Assembly (NCBI GenBank): GCA_964348185.1
Contig: CAYGBW010000158.1
Location: forward strand, 1 to 12,127
DNA length: 12,127 nt
Reading direction: 5' to 3'
Source: CAYGBW01 sp964348185
GTDB taxonomy: Bacteria > Desulfobacterota > BSN033 > WVXP01
A model generated the notes under the pieces. The model was not told where the DNA came from. It was given only the letters and a program-made list of their open reading frames with translations, and did no database searches. Shown here piece by piece: positions 6,712 to 12,127 of the stretch. The translations under genes were made by a program, and so were the position numbers. The first letter of the stretch is position 1. Every line of letters begins with the position of its first letter.

Positions 6712-6887
6712 AAGACCCAGGAGATAATCCGAGTTGTTTTTTTCGCCCCTTTGTTATGACAGAATTCTGTTTCTATGTCAATAGCCCATTGGGCTCTTCC
6801 GAAGCAACGGTCAGGGACGTGTCTTGACACCCGCAGACGAATGAGGGAGAAAGGGATGGAATTCGGATGAGGAAAGGAGACCTTCAA
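6712..6887. promoter_or_regulatory. Divergent regulatory region with three palindromes
   Basis: Between the AraC gene and the ureohydrolase gene are three palindromes: ACAGAATTCTGT (6759-6770, perfect), AGCCCA-T-TGGGCT (6783-6795) and GTGTC-TT-GACAC (6819-6830). The first also sits inside a wider TGACA/TGTCA pair (6757-6761 and 6776-6780). These are candidate operators, though AraC proteins usually prefer direct repeats. A TTGACA occurs at 6824-6829, but I see no good -10 at the right distance. Confidence 0.4.
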
Positions 6888-7883
6888 ATGGCAACTCACC
6901 ATCTCTACCACGCAGGGATTCCAACCTTTATGGGTGCCCCGCAGTGCTCTCTAGAGGACCTGCAGCCAGGAGCTTTGGCGGTCGTCGGGGTTCCCTACGA
7001 CTATGCCTGCGGGTCAAGGCCTGGAGCCCGGTGGGGACCCCGGGCGATTCGTCAAAGCTCTCTCTTTTTTGACTACTTCTTCCGTTCGGAATCGGACCAG
7101 GACTATGTTGACGTTTCGACAGGGAAAGCGTTCCATTTCCAACAAAATGTGAACCTCGTCGATTTGGGCGATGTTGAACTCTACCCCATGGACGTCCAAC
7201 GGACCATGGAGACGATTTCTGGTTTTATTCAACAAGTCGTAGAAAAGGGAGCGATCCCGATCATTCTGGGTGGTGACCACTTCATCACCTATCCCAGCTT
7301 CTGTGGATACAGCAAGGGTGTAAGCGCTGGAAGGGAGCATGGGCGGGCCAATATCGGTTACATCCATCTCGATTCGCATTTCGACATGTTCGATCACCAC
7401 CCCGCTTGGGGAGAGTTCTATCACGGTTCCACGGTGCGCAGAATCGCTGAGAGCGAGGCCGTAGACACCCGTAATATGCTGGTTATTGGCGTTCATGGTT
7501 TGGTGGGGAAAGAGACTTATGAATTCCTTCACAGAAACCTTATCGGGATTGTCCCCTTGCAGGAGCTTAGGGCCAAAGGATTTGGGCCTCCGGTGCGAAA
7601 GAAGGTCGAAGAACTCGTGCAGAGAGGTGTGGACAGGATCTATCTATCCGTTGACATCGATGTTGTGAACTGTGCCTTTGCTCCTGGGACTGGAGGGATT
7701 AGTTTGGAAGGCATTACGCCCGCTCAATTGAACGAGATCATGGGCGTTTTGGAGGATTATCCCATTGGAGCCTTGGACGTAGCGGAGGTAGCCCCAAATT
7801 ACGATCCAGCGGAGAGGACTCAACGACTCGCCGCCGAAACCGTATTTCACTTCATCCAACGGAAGGGGAATCCGGAAGGATGA
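6888..7883 (+). CDS. Ureohydrolase (agmatinase/arginase fold), substrate unknown
   Basis: The 331-residue protein belongs to the binuclear-metal ureohydrolases, which release urea from guanidino compounds. Metal ligands are H131 in ILGGDH, D162-H164-D166 in HLDSHFDMF (usually DAHxD), and D256 and D258 in SVDID. The usual continuation DP-x-x-APGTG reads N261-C262-AFAPGTG here, and the GTPEPGG segment of agmatinase is replaced by TGGISLEG. The conserved glutamate is E300 in DVAEVAP. These changes near the substrate pocket argue against a plain agmatinase; guanidino acid or guanidine hydrolases are alternatives. I prefer ATG 6888, which follows AAAGGAGA with an 8-base spacer; ATG 6867 in the same frame would add seven residues with a poorer site. 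It opens a plus-strand cassette with methyltransferase, ferredoxin, AOR and amidase genes, and is divergent from an AraC regulator. Confidence 0.9.
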   Translation: MATHHLYHAGIPTFMGAPQCSLEDLQPGALAVVGVPYDYACGSRPGARWGPRAIRQSSLFFDYFFRSESDQDYVDVSTGKAFHFQQNVNLVDLGDVELYPMDVQRTMETISGFIQQVVEKGAIPIILGGDHFITYPSFCGYSKGVSAGREHGRANIGYIHLDSHFDMFDHHPAWGEFYHGSTVRRIAESEAVDTRNMLVIGVHGLVGKETYEFLHRNLIGIVPLQELRAKGFGPPVRKKVEELVQRGVDRIYLSVDIDVVNCAFAPGTGGISLEGITPAQLNEIMGVLEDYPIGALDVAEVAPNYDPAERTQRLAAETVFHFIQRKGNPEG

Positions 7884-8006
7884 GAGGTGGCTGCCCGTCA
7901 CATCCCTTGAGCAAGAATGTGTAAACAAAAATCAAATTTCCGCAAAGACACGGCGATTAGGGGTATGTAAGATTGGTGTCTAGGGGGATTCAGAAGGAGA
8001 TTGAAC

Positions 8007-9443
8007 ATGATTGAGTCAAACGCGATCAACCTGGAAACGGCCTATTATCGTAGGCTCTCGGACAGCCAGCTTCGAACACTCCATAACGCGACCCTGGAGG
8101 TCATGGAAAGGACCGGGATTCGCTTCAATGATGAAGAAGCCGTGGCCCTTCTCAAAAAAGGGGGAGCTGAGGTTACGGACGGCAGTCGGGTCCACATCCC
8201 CTCCTGGAGGGTCGAGTGGGCCCTGAGCATTTCACCGAAGCAGATCATCCTCTACGACCAAACCGGAGGACCGGCGATTCGCCTTACGGGGCGAAGATCC
8301 TATTTCGGCAATGGATCCGATCTTCTCCGCATCATCGATCACCGGACAGATGAATGCCGTCCACCGGTTTTGCAGGACATCCGGGACCTCATCCGTCTCA
8401 TGGACGCCCTGCCAGACTACGATTTTGTGATGTCCGGCTTCATTCCATCCGATGTGCCCACAGAAAAGCTCGAGGTACACCAGATGCAGGCGATGGTGGA
8501 GAACACGGATAAACCGGTCATCTACGTGACCACCAACATGCCCAATACCCAGGCTGTGGTTGCGATGGCCGAGGCCATTGCCGGTGGAGTGGATGAACTA
8601 CGCAGACATCCCTTTGCGACCTGTTACATCAACATCACCCATCCTCTGAGACACAACCCGGAGAGCATCCAGAAGCTGCTCTATCTCTCGGAAAAGAGGC
8701 TTCCCTTCATATACCGTCCCAGCATCGTCACCCGGGGTCTTTCAACCCCCATTACCGTCCCAGGGTTTTTGGTGGTCAACAATGCGGCTACCCTCGCAGG
8801 GCTTGTGTTGTCCCAGCTCAAGCGTGAGGGAGCTCCTTTCATCCGGTGTAGCTGTGCTGGGGGGACCTTTGACATGAGAACCATGGTTGGGCTTCATTCC
8901 GCCCCTGAAGTGAGGGGGTTTAACGAGGAGCTGGCGCATTTCTATGGGACTCCCTGCTTTGGTTTGGGCGGCTCCACAGCCTCTAACGTGGTCGACGAGC
9001 AAAGCGCCCTTGAGGCAGCCCTCACGCTGGTTACCGGCACGCTGGCCGGTGGTGGGCTTATCCATGATGTGGGTTACATGTCATCGTCAACCTCAGGGTC
9101 TTTGATTCAGACCGTCATCTGCCATGAGATTATCACCTGGGTGAAGGAGTACATGAAAGGGCTCGTGATCGACGAGGAGACCCTCGCCCTCGATGTGGTC
9201 GCTGAAGTCGGCACAGATGGAAACTTCGTCGATACGGATCACACGTACCGACACTTCAAGGATGACCATTATCCCGAGCTGAGGGATCAGCGGTTGTATG
9301 AGAACTGGTTAGAGTCTGGGAAGCCCACGATGAAAGCCCGTGCCCGGGAAAAGGTGGAGAAAGTCCTGGCTGAGCATCAGCCTCGCCGGTTCGAAGAGAG
9401 CGTCCAGAAAGCAATCCAAGAAATCGTGGATCGGGCACCGTGA
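8007..9443 (+). CDS. MttB-superfamily (trimethylamine methyltransferase-like) protein without pyrrolysine
   Basis: This 478-residue TIM-barrel protein resembles trimethylamine:corrinoid methyltransferase. Pyrrolysine-containing members carry an in-frame UAG near residue 330-340. Here the matching DEQSALEAA stretch (330-338) reads straight through with ordinary residues, as in the glycine betaine enzyme MtgB and related non-Pyl proteins. The HNATLEVMERTGIRF start, the GFLVVNNAATLAG segment (253-266) and HDVGYMSSSTSGS (353-365) fit the family. Non-Pyl members demethylate quaternary amines such as betaines, passing the methyl to a corrinoid protein. No corrinoid-protein gene is visible in this window. 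ATG 8007 is chosen because AAGGAG (7994-7999) lies seven bases before it. An in-frame TTG at 8001 is only one base from that site. The gene lies 123 bases after the ureohydrolase gene in the same direction. The substrate is unknown, but it is probably a methylated relative of the guanidino compound. Confidence 0.9.
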   Translation: MIESNAINLETAYYRRLSDSQLRTLHNATLEVMERTGIRFNDEEAVALLKKGGAEVTDGSRVHIPSWRVEWALSISPKQIILYDQTGGPAIRLTGRRSYFGNGSDLLRIIDHRTDECRPPVLQDIRDLIRLMDALPDYDFVMSGFIPSDVPTEKLEVHQMQAMVENTDKPVIYVTTNMPNTQAVVAMAEAIAGGVDELRRHPFATCYINITHPLRHNPESIQKLLYLSEKRLPFIYRPSIVTRGLSTPITVPGFLVVNNAATLAGLVLSQLKREGAPFIRCSCAGGTFDMRTMVGLHSAPEVRGFNEELAHFYGTPCFGLGGSTASNVVDEQSALEAALTLVTGTLAGGGLIHDVGYMSSSTSGSLIQTVICHEIITWVKEYMKGLVIDEETLALDVVAEVGTDGNFVDTDHTYRHFKDDHYPELRDQRLYENWLESGKPTMKARAREKVEKVLAEHQPRRFEESVQKAIQEIVDRAP

Positions 9444-9559
9444 TGACTCGGGCCGCAGGGGAGCGGGCGAAAGAATCTTTAATCGGCCACCTTACCCTTC
9501 GGTTACCACGATATATCGGAGTACTGGCTCTCTCAATCCCAATGAGGTGGAGACGACTC

Positions 9560-9823
9560 ATGTTCAAGATCCGGACCCTTCCTGAAAAATGTGCAGCCTG
9601 CGGTATCTGTGAGCTGGCCTGCTCCTACCACCACAACAAGGTGTTCAGCAGGCGATTATCGAGTATTGAGATCTATAAATCCGAGGCGGAGGGCCGGGTC
9701 GAGATGTCCATCCATGACACCGAGAGCTCCATCCGGAAGGCATGTAATCGTTGCAGTAATGAGGCTGTACCCCTATGCGTCAGGTGGTGCCCGGTCGGGG
9801 CACTCGCGGTGGGAGGAAAGTGA
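9560..9823 (+). CDS. 2x[4Fe-4S] ferredoxin, likely electron partner of AOR
   Basis: This 87-residue ferredoxin-like protein has two four-cysteine sets: C11, C14, C17, C21 (CAACGICELAC) and C62, C65, C73, C77 (CNRCSNEAVPLCVRWCP). Each should hold a [4Fe-4S] cluster, mixed between halves as in dicluster ferredoxins. No signal peptide is present, so it is cytoplasmic. It precedes the AOR gene with one base between stop and start, so it is most likely the small electron-transfer subunit, as with AorA-type subunits of bacterial aldehyde oxidoreductases. ATG 9560 has GGAG (9549-9552) seven bases upstream. The open frame extends back to an ATG overlapping the MttB stop at 9443, but that 39-residue extension has no ribosome site and no family resemblance. 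The 116 bases between the MttB stop and this start hold nothing else recognisable. Confidence 0.9.
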   Translation: MFKIRTLPEKCAACGICELACSYHHNKVFSRRLSSIEIYKSEAEGRVEMSIHDTESSIRKACNRCSNEAVPLCVRWCPVGALAVGGK

Positions 9824-9824
9824 G

Positions 9825-11714
9825 ATGGAAAAAGCCTTGTCAATTGGGGGCAAAATCCTGACCGTCGATCTCTCTAACCAGGGGATTTCCGAGGAACCCA
9901 CAACAGGATACAGCAACAGATTCCTGGGAGGGATGGGAATCAATCTGTGGAAACTCCTCCAAGAGGTCCCTCAGGGAGCCTCCCCACAGGATCCCGATAA
10001 CATGATCGCCTTTGGCGCGGGGGTTTTGGTGGGGACGATTGCCCCTGCAGCCTGTCGCTTGAGCATCGCATCAAAGAATCCGTTTACAGGCGGTCTCGGT
10101 GCGGCAAACGCGGGTGGGTTTTTTGCGCCTGAGCTCAAGTACGCGGGGTTTGATCATATTTTCATCAAGGGTAGGGCAGGGAAGCCTGTCTACCTATTCA
10201 TCGATGACGAAACGGTATCTATCGAGGACGCTTCCTTCTTGTGGGGGCATACCACCTGGGAAACCGAAGATCTCTTGAGGGAAAGAATCGGAGAGAGAAA
10301 CGTTCAGATGTTGACGATTGGACCGGCAGGGGAAAATACGGTGAGCGCGGCCTGCATTGTCGTTAGCAGGTCGAGGGCTGCCGCACGATGCGGACTCGGG
10401 GCCGTGATGGGGTCAAAGAATCTGAAGGCCATCGTTGTCCGAGGCTCCGGGGGAATCGAGATCGCCGATCCTGAAGGATTCACGGAAGCGTGTCGGGAAA
10501 TGACAAGAAAAATCATGCGCGCTGAAGGGGCCAAGAAACTGCGAACCTATGGGACGCCCGTATCTTTTCTCCGCTGGAATTCTCAATCTGCATTGCCAAC
10601 CCGGAACTTTCAGGAGACCCAGATGGACCCGGAAAAAGCCGAGAAAATCTCCCACCTGGTCCTGAAGGAGAATCACATACAGAAGGGGTTTGGTTGTTTC
10701 TCCTGTCCCATCCTCTGCAGTCAATATCAGAAGGTAAAAGACGGACCCTATGCAGGACTGGAGGGAGAAAAAATCGAATGCCAGAATCTCTGGGACTTCG
10801 GGGCAAAGCTCGGCATGGACGACGCCCCTGCGATCCTGAAGGCAAGTGCCCTTTGCACTCAACTCGGTTTGGACATCGACAATGCCTCCGGGGCGATCTC
10901 ATGGGCCTTCGAGTGTTTTCAACGAGGTCTTCTGACCGAGAAGGAAACCGACGGAGTTCAACTGAGGTGGGGGGATCATGAGACCATCCTGGAGTTACTC
11001 AGAAAGACAGCCTTTAGAGAGGGATTTGGCGCTCTACTCGCAAAGGGGAGCCACGAGGCCTCCAGAATCATCGGCAGGGGTTCGGAACGATATGCCGTCC
11101 ATGTGAAAGGACAGGAGCTGGCAGAAGAGCTCAGGGCCTTCAAGGGCTGGGCTTTGGGGGTGACCGTTGCCGCACGGGGTGGGGCCCATACGATGGGTGC
11201 CCCTTTGACGGAGAGGATGACTCTGAGCGAAAGTCTCTCAGAGGAACTCTTTGGTGTTGCAACCGCCTCGGTTCCAGAGGCGTACGAGGGAAAAGCGAAA
11301 CTGGTCGCCTATTATGAACGATTCCACGCGATCCTTGACGGTTTGGGGATGTGCTACTTCACGAGTAACTGGATGGGGCCAGAATTTCTGGCTCCCAAGG
11401 ATTATGTGAGACTGTACAATCTCGCCACAGGGGGACACCTCACCGATACCGAATTCATGATGATGGGGGAGAGGATTCATACCCTGGGAAAGGTGTTTAA
11501 CGCCCGTCACACCGATTTTAGCCGGAAAGACGACTTTCCCCCTGAGAGACTATTCAAAGAACCCACGACAGGATCCCAAAAGGAACATTCCCTTGATGAA
11601 TCCAAATGGTCGGACATGTTGGATGAGTATTACGACCTTCATGGGTGGGACAGAGAAAAGGGGTTGCCGAAAGAGGAAACCCTGGTTGCTCTCGGTCTGA
11701 ACGAGCTGGTTTGA
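9825..11714 (+). CDS. Aldehyde:ferredoxin oxidoreductase, tungsten-pterin catalytic subunit
   Basis: The 629-residue protein is a full-length AOR-family member. It oxidises aldehydes to carboxylic acids, or reduces acids with low-potential electrons, using a tungsten bis-pterin and one [4Fe-4S] cluster. The N-terminal domain shows GGKILTVDLSN and NRFLGGMGINLWKLL. The region SIASKNPFTGGLGAANAGG (80-98) and GPAGENTVSAACIV are typical. Cluster ligands are C291, C294 and C298 (CFSCPILC), with the fourth, C510, in ILDGLGMC, which also carries a pterin-contacting aspartate. ATG 9825 follows GGGAGGAAAG; the open frame extends upstream to 9591 only as an overlap with the ferredoxin gene. Similar enzymes act on aromatic or aliphatic aldehydes; specificity cannot be read here. 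In context it may oxidise an aldehyde made by deaminating or demethylating the cassette's substrate. Confidence 0.95.
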   Translation: MEKALSIGGKILTVDLSNQGISEEPTTGYSNRFLGGMGINLWKLLQEVPQGASPQDPDNMIAFGAGVLVGTIAPAACRLSIASKNPFTGGLGAANAGGFFAPELKYAGFDHIFIKGRAGKPVYLFIDDETVSIEDASFLWGHTTWETEDLLRERIGERNVQMLTIGPAGENTVSAACIVVSRSRAAARCGLGAVMGSKNLKAIVVRGSGGIEIADPEGFTEACREMTRKIMRAEGAKKLRTYGTPVSFLRWNSQSALPTRNFQETQMDPEKAEKISHLVLKENHIQKGFGCFSCPILCSQYQKVKDGPYAGLEGEKIECQNLWDFGAKLGMDDAPAILKASALCTQLGLDIDNASGAISWAFECFQRGLLTEKETDGVQLRWGDHETILELLRKTAFREGFGALLAKGSHEASRIIGRGSERYAVHVKGQELAEELRAFKGWALGVTVAARGGAHTMGAPLTERMTLSESLSEELFGVATASVPEAYEGKAKLVAYYERFHAILDGLGMCYFTSNWMGPEFLAPKDYVRLYNLATGGHLTDTEFMMMGERIHTLGKVFNARHTDFSRKDDFPPERLFKEPTTGSQKEHSLDESKWSDMLDEYYDLHGWDREKGLPKEETLVALGLNELV

Positions 11715-11787
11715 GTTCCCCTCTCATCGAAATTCTCTCGCAAGAACAGATTGAGCCTCTGAATGGATGTCCCAAGGGAGGACGAAT

Positions 11788-12127
11788 ATGGGAAAACGAG
11801 AAATCAAGGTCGGTGCGATTCAAATGAAAACGATGCCCGGTTCAACCAAGGAGGAGAAACTAGCGCACTCCCTTCCTCTCATCGAACAGGCATCCAAGGA
11901 GGGATGCAAAATCATCCTCCATGGAGAGCTATGCACGACGGATTATGACAGGTTTTTCACATTCGATCCTTCGGTCTATGTGTTGGCCGAACCCGTACCC
12001 GGCCCCACCACCCGTGCCGTGGGTGAACTGACCCAGAGATACGAGAACTATGTGATCATGCCGATCTTCGGAGGAGAATGGCAGGTGTTTATTACCATGC
12101 CGCCCCCGTTGTGGGGCCTGAGGGCGA
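11788..12127 (+). CDS. Nitrilase-family C-N hydrolase, partial, with apparent frameshift
   Basis: The beginning of a nitrilase-superfamily amidase is present: IKVGAIQM at residues 6-13, then IILHGELCTTDY, whose E47 matches the catalytic glutamate. The lysine and cysteine of the triad would lie beyond the window. ATG 11788 follows AAGGGAGG at six bases, 73 bases after AOR. After VIMPIF (ending near 12069) the frame yields non-family residues. A switch to the frame one base earlier from 12072 gives RRMAGVYYHAAPVVGPEG, which matches the family consensus well. This implies loss of one base near 12070, either a real mutation or a sequence error near the end. The LHGE in place of the usual LPE is a minor oddity. 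Members hydrolyse amides, N-carbamoyl compounds or nitriles. In this cassette, N-carbamoyl or amide cleavage after the ureohydrolase step is plausible. Confidence 0.8.
   Translation, partial: MGKREIKVGAIQMKTMPGSTKEEKLAHSLPLIEQASKEGCKIILHGELCTTDYDRFFTFDPSVYVLAEPVPGPTTRAVGELTQRYENYVIMPIFGGEWQVFITMPPPLWGLRA

Noticed and set aside
8007..9443. Pyrrolysine-containing trimethylamine methyltransferase
   Set aside because: There is no in-frame UAG in the gene; the position where Pyl would lie is ordinary sequence.
9443..9559. 39-residue N-terminal extension of the ferredoxin overlapping the MttB stop (TGATG)
   Set aside because: No ribosome site precedes the ATG at 9443, the added residues do not resemble ferredoxins, and ATG 9560 has a strong Shine-Dalgarno site.
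9591..9824. 78-residue N-terminal extension of the AOR frame
   Set aside because: It only reads the ferredoxin gene in another frame. AOR proteins begin near GGKILTVDLS, and ATG 9825 has a good ribosome site.

Overview
The window looks like a bacterial chromosome of moderate GC. It has tight gene packing, clear Shine-Dalgarno sites and some GTG starts. The gene content (tungsten-type aldehyde:ferredoxin oxidoreductase, a two-cluster ferredoxin, a non-pyrrolysine MttB-family methyltransferase, a glycine-zipper lipoprotein) suggests an anaerobe or microaerobe, perhaps Desulfobacterota-like. That taxonomic guess is inference only. No rRNA, tRNA, CRISPR array or complete insertion sequence was seen.

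Left part (1-3860, minus strand). Transcribed right to left are the 3' remnant of a MalG-type sugar ABC permease, an SDR oxidoreductase with arginine in place of the catalytic lysine, a VOC-fold protein whose ribosome binding site starts in the SDR stop codon, and a LarA-like (lactate racemase fold) protein. This looks like part of a catabolic operon for a sugar acid or hydroxy acid whose transporter end has been lost. Divergent from it, after a region with face-to-face promoter candidates, lies a GntR/FCD regulator that probably controlled it.

Middle part (3857-6711). It holds the GntR regulator, a small cupin, a 186-base leader rich in inverted repeats, a glycine-zipper lipoprotein, and a convergent AraC-family regulator with a sugar-binding-type cupin domain.

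Right part (6712-12127, plus strand). Divergent from the AraC gene, across an intergenic region with three short palindromes, is a cassette in one direction: a ureohydrolase (agmatinase/arginase fold), an MttB-superfamily methyltransferase without pyrrolysine, a 2x[4Fe-4S] ferredoxin, an aldehyde:ferredoxin oxidoreductase, and the start of a nitrilase-family C-N hydrolase that runs off the window. The last gene carries an apparent one-base deletion near 12070. Together the enzymes fit anaerobic breakdown of a methylated guanidino or amidino compound: urea release, demethylation, aldehyde oxidation and amide hydrolysis, switched by the AraC protein. The substrate and order of steps are inference. 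I regard this cassette as the most interesting system in the window.
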